Shown here in pieces: positions 46,445 to 59,461 of a DNA stretch of 64,000 nt. The notes below the pieces were generated by a model. It saw only the letters and a list, made by a program, of their open reading frames with translations, ran no database searches and was not told the DNA's origin. Position 1 is the stretch's first letter, and the number at the start of each line of letters is the position of its first letter. Origin of the DNA: Geosiphon pyriformis (lineage: Eukaryota; Glomeromycota; Glomeromycetes; Archaeosporales; Geosiphonaceae). The stretch is from NCBI GenBank assembly GCA_016748015.1, contig JAAOMT010000057.1:514763-578762 (forward strand), in the 5' to 3' direction. Position numbers and translations under genes: made by a program.

Positions 46445-47520
46445 TTAACTCAATAAGTTTGAGATCATCATATGACCTCTACGTTCCGGCCCTTCATCTT
46501 CCGAGTTGCCCCCTTTTTCTGATAGCGCCTCATTTGATGAATCTGTTATTGGCGGTGAAGGAATGGCCTGGCGAAAATTCTGAGGAAAAACCGAGTAACT
46601 TTCAGTTAGTGGAACTTGTGTAAATGGTTTTAACACACAATGTGTCGTGAGTGTGGGTTTTGTATTGGTGAGAAGTGATACTGGTTGGGAAAGGAGGAAT
46701 TGGGGTGAAGCTCGACTATTTGCTTTTCCAGCATTTTTATCAAAAGTGCTATGTTGAATAACGCCCTCGTTATCGACCATCATATTATTGGGGGGTTTCA
46801 GAATCCCTTTTGGAATCACATGTTTGAGTGGTGGAAGCCGCGTACTTCCAACTGCTAAAGCCTTTCTATCACTCTGATTCGTGTCAGTTCTGAGAGGCGG
46901 AAGAATAAGTAAAGAGTTTGGTTGATATGATTGATAGGAGCGTTGGGATTGCAAGCTTATTCGCCTTTGCAAGATGGGAGAGCCACAGGGAGTCGAGTTA
47001 GTTATCACTGCACCTTCTTTCAGTGTTAACGGAGATCGTTGTATTGATGTTCGGTTTGGGTCAGTTAAGGATTGACCAGAGGATACTTGCGGCTCCCGTA
47101 ATGTAAGATGAGTATGCCATAAGTTTGTAATTCTTCCAATTCCGATTGATGAACTGTTGAATTGATCTGACCGATTTGACGAAGAAGAAATGCGACCCCC
47201 ACTTGGTTCAACAAAACCATAAGTTGCTCTCTCTTGGCGAGTCCGTTCTTCTTGCTTACGTTTCGCACGTCGATTTTGGAACCTTTGAACATTTTCGCAA
47301 ATTTTTACTTAATATAATTGTTCTGATTATATGTACTTTCTTGTCAATAAGTCTCAGAAAAAATTCAGAATTACCAAATATGTACGCTTTTACTTGGCAT
47401 CCTCAAAACTTCAGCGATACGCTCACGAGTAGCGGCATCAGGAAAATCATCGTGTTCGAAAAAAGACTCGAGATATTGAACTTGAGTGGGAGTTGTACGA
47501 TGCCGTTGTTGATTACTCAT
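46445..47520 (-). CDS. Homeobox transcription factor, 2 exons
   Basis: Exon 1 47520-47375 and exon 2 47282-46445 give 984 nt, 327 residues. The homeodomain is at the extreme N-terminus (about res. 4-62): QRHRTTPTQVQYLESFFEHD (arm and helix 1), ATRERIAEVLRM (helix 2) and SKSVHIWFQNRRAKRKQEER (recognition helix with the WFQNRR core). The intron splits the Trp codon of WFQNRR. The remaining ~260 residues are Ser/Pro/Thr-rich without a recognised domain (LPPLRTD, ILKPPNN, SEDEGPERRG), as is typical for fungal homeobox activators or repressors. DNA-binding nuclear regulator; target genes unknown. It is not paired with an HMG or second HD gene, so a mating-type role is not suggested. Confidence 0.92.
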
Positions 47521-48340
47521 TTTTCACTAAGAAGAATAGAAAAGGTTTAGACGGTTCCGTTTTACTATTATTATTATTATTATAGATATATATCTATAAT
47601 TAAAGAAAAATAAAAAGAAGGTGAGGGTTCGTGCGGACAAAAGTTGATGATTTGCCGAAAAAAAAGACGCTTTTTAGGCGCGACGAATAGTAAAGGGATT
47701 ACGTGGGTTTTTATCAGTTTTCTCGTGTCATTATTAATTTACGTAATCTTTGGGTAATATGATCAATCACGAATCCATCTACTAAATCCAAAATATATCG
47801 ATTTTGTTGTTAGCAGATTACCAAGTAAAAAATTGAATATTTTGACGCCCAATATATTCTCGATTTGTTGGGCTAATTGACAATGTGTTTAATCTATAGA
47901 GCTATTTCTTTTGATAAAATTTGTTCTTTTTCTCCACAGATTAACTTTTCTCGGGACTTTTTATTTGACATGCCCAATTTACGTCAAAACTCTAATCAGA
48001 TCATGGATCAAATTGGAAATTAATGGAATGATTAACAGAAAATTCTCGATATTCACATATTTTAATTAACTTGATGCAGATTTTCCCAATATGATCAAAG
48101 GTTTAATTTTCGCTTTTAGAATAAATCAAATTAAGTATTACCCTAATTGGGCTGAAACACGCCCAAAAAAGGTTAGCTGCTTCAATTACTCTTACACATG
48201 ACACAATCAAGATTTTTTCAATCAAGTGACCTTTGATAAACGGGTGTACTTTCACAGATCAATAGAAGTTATTAATCCAAAGTGAGAATTATATTTAGCT
48301 TTGATCATCCGGGACTTTCCTTGGATCCTCTTTCTTTGCC
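47521..48340. promoter_or_regulatory. 820-bp divergent region, homeobox / TRM8
   Basis: It contains an ATT microsatellite (47565-47582) followed by the short palindrome TATAGATATATATCTATA at 47581-47598. No ORF of note. Two CTTTTCTCC/TTCTCGTG pyrimidine stretches lie upstream of TRM8. Promoters for both genes are expected here. Confidence 0.5.
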
Positions 48341-49703
<1,363 letters not shown>

Positions 49704-50068
49704 TGTAAAGATAATTGATAAAACACAGATAGAAAAGAATTTGAAAATCATTCTTTAATAAAGGTCAGATCCAGAGTCTTGATGAATCCCCTTAGGAGGT
49801 GTTGGATTCAATTGGAGGTTTTCAATTTTCAAATCAGAGATCGCTTTGAATTTCTACCCATGCATTTGCTAAATTTGGGTACAATACCTGATAAGCTAAA
49901 CGCGATCTATTACCTGTTAACATCTGATCAACAACATTTGTGATGGCCTATCATCGTGGGAATTTTGAAAGTTTGCAACCACTTCTATAATGTAGGGAGT
50001 TAAATCGATTAATGATCGACCATTCATAATATGTTCTTGAATTTGTTTACTCTAAATTTTGTTTCATC
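49704..50068. other. Intergenic region TRM8 - ubiquitin hydrolase
   Basis: 365 bp in tandem orientation. AATAAAGG at 49757 could be the TRM8 polyadenylation signal. Nothing else seen. Confidence 0.45.
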
Positions 50069-53000
50069 ATGTCTCACTCTAATATGGGTTTGCAAGTTGG
50101 CGAAGATAAATTGAAACAGCTTCTTGAAATGGTACTTGCAAAACTCGCTTTTCGGTTTAGCGTTGTCCGAGAATTAGATACGCACCTACAAAGCGCTAAT
50201 TTAGTAGCGCTTTTCTTTGCTTTCAAGGGTATTGCGGAAGAACAGGCTGTGAATGCACTTCGGGTAATTTTAAACAGATAAAAAGTCGGGATCCCTTAAT
50301 TGTGGACGATTTTAGAGTTGCACGCTTTTGAGTTTCTTGGAGGCTGCCAGTACTTGACGCGTCTTCCATTCCATGTAGCAATTTGATAATGATATAGACC
50401 GTGCAATTGATTATATTTTCTCACCCACTAATGTGGATGATCGGGTATTATTTTTCTTTTGGCTTAATTTCCTCTCAACGTGAGTCGTGGGATCGCTTTT
50501 CTGATGAATGAGTTTATTAGCTTGCTTTAAACAAAGTCGACGCTCCAGATCCAATGAATACTGATTACCCAGGTTGGCAGACTTCCACGCCTCGGTCAGA
50601 GAGTAAGTTAGCTTCCTTTTATGTGCAATACTCCTATGGAATTTTGCTTATTAAATCTAGAACAGTGATTCTGTACAAAGCACAATTCAACATTCCCGAT
50701 GGTGCACCCAATAATCATTCTACCATAGACTTGACTCAAGATAATTCCGGTAAGTGTCGCGTACACAGGTGTCTACTTCGCTTTGGACATAATTACATGA
50801 TATTCGATTTTCGTCCATTTCCTTTTTATAATATGAATGCCTAGAGGCGTCAATTAAGGATCAACAGGACGTCCAAATGCAACAAAGTCTCCTAAAAAGG
50901 TTGGTTGATACGACCTCACATTCAACCACTACCCAGGACGAAGGTTGGGGAGAGATTCCTCTTACTGTGGCAAAGGCTGCTCAATTGGTATTTTAGCAAA
51001 TATTTTTTCCAAGCTTTTAAATAAAATTTGCTTCTTTAATTTTTGCTCTTTCGGCTATTTACGCTTGATGATTGCTTTAGGAAGACGTGGATGTAAGTTA
51101 TAAAAGCAGTACACAACAAAACCTTCCCTGGCCCATGATCTCGCGGTATCGGACTGACCCAGAGAATCCTTTGCATCGCACAAGGCTTCAATACACGTTT
51201 GTTTAAATCTACTTTATTAAAATTTTTCAGCATATCTCCGAAATATTATGCAAAAGGTCCCCATATTTTATGTCTAAATTACTATAATTATCAGGCCAGT
51301 TGGACTGAGAACACCTAGAGAACATCAATTCGCAACGTGTTTTATACAAGCTTTTTTTCATATACCGCTATTTCGTGCATCTGTACTGTCATGTCGACCA
51401 ACCCGGGAAAATTGGGGCAACGTAGAGGGGTATTGGAAAGGAACTGCCTGCGGCCTCTCAAACGAAAGTGATAATTTCAGCCAAACCTTTTCGCAATATG
51501 GGTTTCGACAGTCTAGTTATACTCGTATGTAATTCATGAGTCTCATTTTAATTTTAGTGATTAACTTTGTAATTCCTCTTGAAACGATAGTTGTGCATGA
51601 GATGCAAAAACTTTTTGCGTTTCTCTTACTGAGTGACAGAAGCTATGGTGATGCCAGCTATGTTATCGATGCTGTAAACCCTCAAGTGAAAAGTACTGGT
51701 TGGCATGCTACATGGTTAGATTTTGTTGGAGGTTTGTTCCAGTAGCTTTAGGTTTATCTCTATCAGTGAAATTCTTTGATAACAAATGAACTCAAACTCT
51801 TTATTAGAGTTTTGTAAGACCTTAGCTGGCAAATTGATACAAGCTATAAATTACAGCGATCTAGATCATGAGACCAGCAAGATTCGTCCTGAATTAATAG
51901 GTTATATTCTTTCATTTGAAGAGTAAGTCAACCTTGAAATCTGAAATTTAAAATTTTAGTTGGTGAATACATTTTTCGATGTTGAAAATCTTTGTAATCA
52001 TTTTATTGTAGCATATTCACCTCCTACGTCAGGGTCCCTCCTTTTTACGACAGTTATTATCCTTCCCCAAAACTGGAACGTGTCATAATATCCTTTGAAT
52101 TTATTTTTCAATATTATCGTGATCTCATTCCTCGCAATAAATTATACCTTGACTTTTATTTTAATGGACGAAACAACTTGGAAATTTCATCTCACAACAA
52201 TCTTTATGAAGCTTTAGATGAAATTTTGAACAAACCCACCGAAAAATATTTTTTTTCCGATCTTGCTAAACTCTTAATCTTGCGGGTGATTCCCAAGGAC
52301 TTGTCTGATAATATAGGTTATCCTTATTCAGATAAGTCTTTCAAGCTTGACAAAGAAATCTATGTAGATCGATACTTGGAAAAAAACCGGGACCAAGTGA
52401 TTGATTGTTGCCGAATGATAGAAGAATTAACGGGAAAAATTACAACAGCTAAGCAGGCGATTGAGAGCATAACACAATTTGAGGTGAGTTATTGAATAAT
52501 TATTGTTCTTGATTCGAGTTCTTAATACTCTTGTGATAAGTTTTGATTAAACTACGAAAAGGGGAATTCTAATGGTCCGGAACTCCTGCAAAGTTGCATC
52601 GAATATTATCAAAAGAAGCTTGAGGCTATTGATCCAAACGACACTCAAAGTATTGAGCAAATTAACAGGACTATCAACTTTTTAAAAACAAACAAGGAGC
52701 AGGCTGAAGCCAAGCTTAATGGTATTACTGATATCGGAAATTTACTTGCTTCAACATTTACTAAAAGAAATATATTTATCATTCAGAATATTTGGCTGAA
52801 ATTGAGGATTCTCAGAATCGCCTGGCTACGATTTATGATATACCAGAATTACAGCAAACTCTTTACCGCCTTCGCGCTGTATTAATATACGATGGAGAAA
52901 TTGGCGAAGGTCATTATTGGGCCTACGTGTGGGTTACAGGTGGGGAAACGGAGGAAGAGCCTGAAAATGGCTGGTGGAAGTTCTGTGATACGACGGTGAC

Positions 53001-54570
53001 TAAGGTAGTAAAAGAAAAGTAATCAAAAAAGTCAAAATATTTTCATTTTTTATAAGTGCTGCTTGCAATAGGTGACTGAGGAGGAAGTCTTCAGAGATGA
53101 TGTTGGAACGAATATTAACGCTAGCATCTTCGCGCTCCTTTATGTAAATGCCGAATATGATTTAGCAATACCCACCAAATCTCTTATTCCGTCTTCGTTA
53201 AGGGTACGTTTGCCTTATTGTTGGTTTAGACAAACTTCCCATACTCATTTAATCTTATATCTGGGTAATTATAGGAATTCGTTGAGGCAGATAATGCTGC
53301 CCTTCAACAAGAATACCAGGATTACAAAGAAAAACTGCGTGAAGCACCCCCCGAGTACTCTGCTATTGATCGACCTCTTAAAACCGATAACGAATATGCT
53401 TGGGATTTTGATTCTAACATGCGTCAAGATTCTTCCTATTCTATGGACAACAACCGCAAGCTTGATTTAATTCAAGAGCAAGTAAAAAATATGCGCAATA
53501 TCAATCCCATGATTTTGGAGAGGTGACTGTTTATTTGACGCTTTTACATTTTGGGATTCCTTATTAAAAGACAATTCTTATCAGGTTTGAGATATTTTGC
53601 GCAAAGATCCAAAGGGATGACATAGTCCAATCCTTAATAATGAACTATCTCGACCCCAACCGAACTGTAAGTTTTAGTTACTAAATTTTAGGAAAATGCC
53701 ATTTTAAAACAATTTGCAAAATATTTGCTTTGTGTTCATGAAAATATAGGTCAATGAACCCTCATGGGATTCTCCGCTCCCCTTGGATTCCAGATATAAG
53801 GAGGATCCCAAATTCCAAAGCATAATAATGGCTTTTGAACAATACGCTAATATCACTCAATGGCTTATCAAGAGCTTGGAAGAAATGAATAAAGATCAAT
53901 ACAGGATGGCTTTTGATTTCTTTCTAGAGACATTGAAATTGGAAAATCTTTGGCTTAGAAACATTCAATCCCCAGATGAACAAGGGAAGATCCAAGTGAA
54001 TGACGTTGAAAGCATCAAACGTGCTCATTACATTATTGAGTACGCAAAAATATGTTTGAAGGGGAGTTGTTTTCGCTCACTTGAGGATTTAGGATTCAAA
54101 AACTTATATGTTGTATATATTTTTTAACAATTTCGTTTTATATTCTTTCGAAAATTTAGGTTTTGCATCAACGAGCCCTTGAGAAGGCAAACGCTGAAGC
54201 TAGTCTGAGTGATGCAATCAAAGATGCACTTGTAGTTTTGTGGAATCTTATCAGATTGGTTGGTCCAGAAGACGTGAAGAGCGATCACCTATATACAGCT
54301 ATCAGTGATGAATGGCTCAATTTCGCAGAAGAGAGAGATCGGGCCGCACCAGGAGATACCCAAGAAGATATTCGACAATTAATTGATAAGTTTATTGACC
54401 CTGAAACTTTGGTTATCCAATCATCCTTGCTCAATGATGAACAAATCGCACTTTCCCCGGTGCTAGAGGATGATAACATCCCATTGCATAAGCGATATGA
54501 GGAAGCGCTAAGAAACTGTCAACGATCTTTTGGGAATGAATTATATAATGGAGATACTTTTTTGGATTAA
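50069..54570 (+). CDS. USP25/28-like ubiquitin carboxyl-terminal hydrolase with atypical Cys box, many exons
   Basis: More than ten exons; outer limits are firm, inner ones approximate (exon 1 50069-50263; others include about 50379-50443, 50521-50600, 51300-51520, 52010-52480, 52790-53005, 53075-53200, 53755-54055, 54160-54570). N-terminal UBA-like region (FDNDIDRAIDYIFSP), then the UCH domain starting PVGLRTPREHQFATCFIQAF (about 51300-51350), long helical insertions (KYFFSDLAKLL..., AKQAIESI), the His box GEGHYWAYVWV (about 52905) and a helical C-terminus ending GDTFLD. The His box and downstream WWKFCDTTV are well kept, but the Cys box differs from NVGNTCW: the residue aligned with the nucleophile appears to be Gln, with a Cys four residues later. 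It may be a pseudo-enzyme or use a shifted Cys. Confidence 0.82.
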
Positions 54571-54908
54571 GCAAGTCATTTTTTAGGTAATGTGTGTCTT
54601 GAATGTTTTTTCCTATGAGGGCGTCGATCCTAATTCTAGCTATTGGGGAGTAGAGATATTTATATTCTTTTCAATTCACAAAGAGAACAATAGATCAGAC
54701 CGTGAATATATGGCGGTATTAAAAACCAATGGGTGTTGAGAATTGAAACACGACTAAGATCAAGTCTTATTTTAGTAAATCACTGATAAAATGTCATTCT
54801 CCCGGAATTTAGATAAAATTATCTGCATGCATTGGATTTATTTTGATGAATTTTGAGGCATGCCTCAAAGGATTTTTTGAACAATATTTATTAGGTTCGT
54901 GCGTGTTA
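54571..54908. other. Convergent intergenic region
   Basis: 338 bp between two stop codons; an A/T-rich spacer with no recognised element. Confidence 0.45.
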
Positions 54909-55991
54909 TCAGATACCACTTGTCCCGTCTGTACTTGATCCAATGTCAGCGGAATTCGCAGCAGCGTATAGCTCATTTTCCGCGACAACTGACTCACTTT
55001 CTTTGATTCTCGTTAGATTTTCGACATACAGTTCTGCATCCTTCGTCAAAGCATCTACATTCAATTTGGCCAAAGCAGTAGCTTTGGCTTTTTTATATTC
55101 TGGATCAGCGTATATTACCCCTTCTTCAACCTCAACGCGTTTGTAATATTCAACAAAAGCTTTTCTTAATGCGGAATCACGCAACACCGCAGTCCGTTGT
55201 AATGAAGCTCCTTTTAATCTCCCTAAAATATATTCCTGTCGTCTAGTAATATCATTCAGTATCTCGGCTTCGGTCCGCATGTCTTTTTTGTTCATGTACA
55301 AAACAATACTGGTGCAAATAATGAAAGCAAGCCGACGATAGAAATCAGCGGTTGTGAAGTGATGTTCTTCAGCGGCTGTTGATATCAACAAGCTTATATC
55401 CAACGTGGTAAATGTGTAAATGTCAAATGCCGCGCAAACAACTAGAAAAACAACACAATAGATACGCCAATCTTGTTTCCGCTTGAGCATTGTAGCCAAG
55501 CCTATTATCGTGATCATTGTTACGTAGGATGCTGCGAGTCCTGGAAGAATAAAGTACAAGTAGTCGGTTGCTTCACGACAGTAATTGCATTCTATTAATG
55601 CTTTTTGTCCGTATGTGACATAGAAATATTTATTTTCAAAAGAGCCTAATTTTTTGATAAGGGTGTCAAGTTCCGGTGGTGATAAAGCCAACGAGGTTTT
55701 TTGTTCAGTTAAAAGGGCTTTCAAGTGACTAGCGGGAGTCAGTATCGACACGTTGAGCTTCTGAAAAATGTTGAAGGGTAGAGCGAAGAAAGCACGATGA
55801 AAATGATAAATGATAGTGGAAATTAAAAGAGTGGAAACGCCAAGTTCTGCTTTGGTGAAAGGACGAGAGGGCTGCTTCGTATCAAGATGTTGACTAGGGT
55901 TTGCTCGACGACGAAGCCATTCTGAAACTTTTTGTAGGAGGAAAGGAAGCGAGAGATAGATTAGAAGTTGCAACAAGTCTCGATTAATCAT
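54909..55991 (-). CDS. Conserved multi-pass membrane protein, unknown function, single exon
   Basis: 360 residues without introns, unusual beside its intron-rich neighbours. About five hydrophobic segments: LLQLLIYLSLPFLL (res. 6-19), LGVSTLLISTIIYHF (50-64), ILPGLAASYVTMITIIGLA (147-165), IYCVVFLVVCAAFDIYTF (176-193) and LAFIICTSIVLYM (221-233). Between segments 2 and 3 lies a ~75-residue loop containing IECNYCREATDYLYF. The C-terminal ~125 residues are soluble, Lys/Glu/Ala-rich and helical (RRQEYILGRLKGASLQRTAVLRDSALR). No signal peptide beyond the first segment. I recognise no Pfam family. ER or another internal membrane is plausible. The ATG is preceded by an A/T-rich leader. Confidence 0.85.
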   Translation of the reverse strand: MINRDLLQLLIYLSLPFLLQKVSEWLRRRANPSQHLDTKQPSRPFTKAELGVSTLLISTIIYHFHRAFFALPFNIFQKLNVSILTPASHLKALLTEQKTSLALSPPELDTLIKKLGSFENKYFYVTYGQKALIECNYCREATDYLYFILPGLAASYVTMITIIGLATMLKRKQDWRIYCVVFLVVCAAFDIYTFTTLDISLLISTAAEEHHFTTADFYRRLAFIICTSIVLYMNKKDMRTEAEILNDITRRQEYILGRLKGASLQRTAVLRDSALRKAFVEYYKRVEVEEGVIYADPEYKKAKATALAKLNVDALTKDAELYVENLTRIKESESVVAENELYAAANSADIGSSTDGTSGI

Positions 55992-56354
55992 GGTAAGCTT
56001 TTTTTTTGAAAGACTTGAGTGAATGCTTTGCAGAGACTTAAAGAGAGAAGATAAATGTGAGTAACAAGGAAAAAGTTTTAGGGGATCGTGTCACAGTTAT
56101 ATTATCTTTAATTGCATTTATCTCGATTTGGATGTTGACATGTTTTTACTGGAAAAACTAGTACAATTATTTCTGTTCAAAAAGTCCGATGAAAATTACT
56201 TGTCTTTTTAACTTGACAGTTTTATTTCCAAAGTCCAGTCCGAAAGCGATGAATTTTATTTAAATTCTTCTCAAAAAAATGTCTTAAATTCAGCATTATC
56301 TGTGAAAGTCTTTAGGTAGAAATTAAAGAAACAGCAGGTAGTAAAAGTGAATAT
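55992..56354. promoter_or_regulatory. Promoter region of the membrane protein; 3' end of the next gene
   Basis: 363 bp. It holds the promoter of the minus-strand gene on its left and the 3' flank of the amidohydrolase-like gene. No clear motif. Confidence 0.4.
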
Positions 56355-57488
56355 TTAATTCTTTGACCCATCAAATTTTCTTTCAATATTGCCCCAATAA
56401 TATTCTCGGAGAAACCAAGAAATGCTATCTGCCAAATCCGTGATAAACTTGTCTGAAGCACCTTTTCCTATACGTAATATGCTTGGAAGTTCTAATTGTA
56501 TCGCGTCAATTTTGCCTCCATTCGATGAACCATAGTTGCGGACAGAATAACCCCCACTTAAATAAAGTTCTTGGGCGGTGGGAAAATGATGTGCTTGAGA
56601 AGGCACAGCGTCATAGCCAAACATTTGTAAACGACCGCCCAATGAAAGGATGTCAGCTCGAAGTAGAGAAGTGAAGGTAATTTTAGCTTCAGCCATTCGG
56701 TGAAAGAGCGCTCTTATACTGGACATCTGGTGAATTGTGGTGTTTGTGTTTAGCGTATGAACCGGAAGCGCTAATATTTTTGCTGATAGAAGGTATCCTA
56801 CTTCAATATAATTCTTTTGATGTGCATGGCCTATTCAAAGGTTTTATTAATTCATTTTAGAGCAGTTACAATTTTTAAAAATTGAGGTTTTAGTAACTGA
56901 ATTTATACCGTGTAAATCAATCACCAATCCTCTACCGAATCGACCCTCAACCTCTTTAACAGCAGTTTTCATAAACTCATGATAATCCCTCCAAGCAATT
57001 TGAGAATCCGAGGGTGACGACTTTGAAGTTCTATTGCTATCGGTACCTTGCTCAAAAGGTCTATTCACATCAACCTTTCTCCGATGCAAATGATTAACAA
57101 CCATATAAACTGGTCGACCAAATTCATACAACATTCTTTCTGCAATTGCACAACCTATCTCTTGGGTGTTATTATCATTGAATATATTGACACTAGAATC
57201 AATTTTCTCGCGATTTGGGATGTGTTCTGGAAGTTTGTGACCTCCATGTGGAATACTGATTATCAGCGGTATGTGGCCTCGGGTAAATTCTGTGTAGTTT
57301 TTGTGGCCAAAAACGCTAGTTGAAGAATTACAGGTCGAGGAAAATTTTTCAAATACGACCTGACTACCACTTTCTGTTTCCTCGGGAATCATGTACAAGA
57401 GAATTATGACCGTCACTATAATAATTGCTAATAAAAATCTTGACCGAAGAGTTGGCTCTTCTTGGCCAATTGTGACATATTTAGTCAT
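56355..57488 (-). CDS. N-formylglutamate amidohydrolase-like membrane-anchored protein, 2 exons
   Basis: Exons 57488-56909 and 56830-56355 give 1056 nt, 351 residues. The FGase family hydrolyses N-formylglutamate to formate and glutamate in bacterial histidine breakdown; the eukaryotic role is unknown. Landmarks: IISIPHGGHKLPEHIPNR (metal-site PHGG, about res. 73-90), MVVNHLHRRKVDVNRP (about 130-145), LVIDLHGHAHQ (about 188-198, DLHxH spanning the intron) and IQLELPSILR near the C-terminus. Residues 17-35 (LLAIIIVTVIILLYMI) form one hydrophobic segment, so it is probably a type II membrane protein with the catalytic domain in the secretory lumen or outside the cell. A cytosolic histidine pathway role is therefore unlikely. 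Confidence 0.87.
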
Positions 57489-57837
57489 ATTATTTGAAAT
57501 TTTAAGTATAGAAATTTTTTAATTCTTTTATAATGGAAAAATTTTCTCAAGAATCCTACTCTGAATGAGAAGCTGAATGGGAAAAGTCGATGTTTATATA
57601 TACTTTGTTTCATTTATAATAATAAATGGTGTGAGAAAACTTTTTCGTGTTAAATTTTTAAGCCATGATTATATAAACGCACGCGCGCAAAATCACCGTG
57701 GGAATCACCTGATTTAACAAGGAAATTTTTTTACCACGTTTGCTGATGCATAATCTAACACTCAATATCTTGATTCTCACGCAGATGCTCCTTTATTAAT
57801 AATTTGATCAAGAATCTCACGAATGGATTGTAATCAA
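57489..57837. other. Intergenic region
   Basis: It holds the promoter of the amidohydrolase-like gene. A short CACGCGCGC run at 57680 is the only GC-rich spot. No gene seen. Confidence 0.45.
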
Positions 57838-57866
57838 TAATAGGCAATACTAAGCAACGCCTATTA
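57838..57866 (-). other. Hairpin just 3' of the Fanzor relic
   Basis: TAATAGGC and GCCTATTA form an 8-bp stem with a 13-nt loop, directly after the last readable codons of the relic. It could be the end of the transposon or part of a guide-RNA region; chance is also possible. Confidence 0.3.
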
Positions 57867-57869
57867 TCT

Positions 57870-59461
57870 CCTGCACGACCAAGGCTCCATCACCGGAGGA
57901 GGATACCCCAAACGGCATTTTCATCTCTATATATCACAACCCCACAATCCCAGCAGTTGTACACTTGGGACCCTCCAATTCTTTGGATGTTGCCACATTG
58001 ACTGCAAGTCTTGGATGTGTAAAGCTTCGTTCTGGATAACACAAACCCTTAATTCCTCGGCCTTGCTGATCAGCCCCAATAAAGCATTTCCCGGAGTTTT
58101 TCGTGTAATCTTTCTTAACCGTGTACGACACTTTAAAAGAAGGAATAACAATGGCATCGAATTAGCGAGTAAAGAATCTAACCGATTTTCGGGTGAATTT
58201 CATTTTGTAGACGTATAACTTTTCACAACCGAAAAATCGCCTTATCGAGTCGCCAAGCCATTTTATTCTTTCGTTTTGAGGAGGATACTAATAACTTATA
58301 CATTTTGCAGATAAGATCATCCAAGTACTTGCAAATGTGAACTATACGTCAATAGAATATTCGCCAATCTTACCTACACCTTTTGTGGGAGAGTACTATG
58401 TAAAAGATGTACAGACTCCAGGATCAATAGAGACTGCATAAACAGGGCCATCCGCTTGGGTTTCGGGGAGCTGTTTTGGCGTCTCGTATACTCAGGCAAA
58501 CTTTCTCTCATTGGTTTTGCAATAGTAAGTGAGCTTGCCATCCGACATTATCTTGCGAGGAACGGGCCACCTATTATTATGCCACAAAGCACGCTTATCA
58601 TTATTCAGAATAGTGGTAGGCTTATAACGATGTGTAGCATCGACGGATTATAGAGATGAGTGACATAGAAATGGTTCCATGTGGATTTCGAGAAATTCTG
58701 TCCACAAATTGTCATTTTTGACCCAGGTCTTTTCGGGATCAAAATGATAGAGTGTGCTGATAATTCTTGTTGATTCGCATTACGCTCAATTAGCAATCAA
58801 TCCTCATTGATTATATTCGCCGTGCATACCCCGAAGCAACATTCCGAGACACACAACAGTTCGCATGAACTTGCGCTCACCCGATATTGCAGCTTTCGGG
58901 AGTTTCTCGTCTTCGTGTTCATTAGCGTCTTTTCCGATGTGGGAACTCTTGGTATAAAAGCGGCGATATGGACTCCAATAGACAACAGTATTATAAGCAA
59001 ACCTCGTCAAGCCTAGCCACTGCTTCAAGAGCTGCTTTTGAGGATGGTTCGAATACACCTTGATTAATAGTGTACGCTTGAGAATATCTTCCATCTTCTG
59101 ACGTTTGCGACGAGCTGCTGTCGTTTTTCCCTTGGGCTTTTAACCTGTTCTGACGCTCTCGTCGATGGCAGGCACCTTCTTCCTTGGATGCAGCAGATAA
59201 AGACGGTGTTGATGGCAAGAATGTCTTGTGAGAGTTCCTACTCGCCGAAGGTCGCATGGCCGAAGAGAACCACGAGTTTTGTTGAATGGAAAAAAAGATA
59301 TATTGGAAGAGGTCGAAGGCAAATCGGCAAAGTCTATCACGGTGGGTGATTGCAATTTCCGAGACCATTCCGCAGCTTGTTCGTTTCAGTATGCTCTTAA
59401 GTCCCGAGCGTTTGAAATTAATACCTGATCCGACATCACTGAGGAGTTCGTAGATTAGCAA
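57870..59461 (-). pseudogene. Fanzor/TnpB-like RNA-guided nuclease relic
   Basis: Read from 59461 down: a Ser/basic-rich N-terminal extension (59461-59100), then in a shifted frame KRTLLIKVYSNHPQKQLLKQW and LGLTRFAYNTVVYW (59090-58975; TnpB/Fanzor N-terminal block), WPVPRKIMSDGKLTYYCKTNERK (about 58570-58500), VYAVSIDPGVCTSF with the RuvC-I Asp (58414-58431), FDAIVIPSFKVSYTVKKD (about 58160-58105; RuvC-II region, where Glu is expected in PxFE), the zinc ribbon KTCSQCGNI (CxxC 57995-58006) ... YNCWDCGVVI (CxxC 57944-57955) and YRDENAVWGILLR (RuvC-III Asp). At least three in-frame stops and two frame changes separate these pieces, so the gene is dead. Living relatives use a guide RNA from their 3' end to cut DNA. 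Confidence 0.8.

Noticed and set aside
58807-59016. Short plus-strand ORF opposite the Fanzor relic
   Set aside because: No motif, and the opposite strand explains the sequence.
57870-59461. The Fanzor-like region as a living gene with introns
   Set aside because: I could not find GT-AG introns that remove the stops and frame changes while keeping the motifs; decay is the simpler reading, though cDNA could overturn this.
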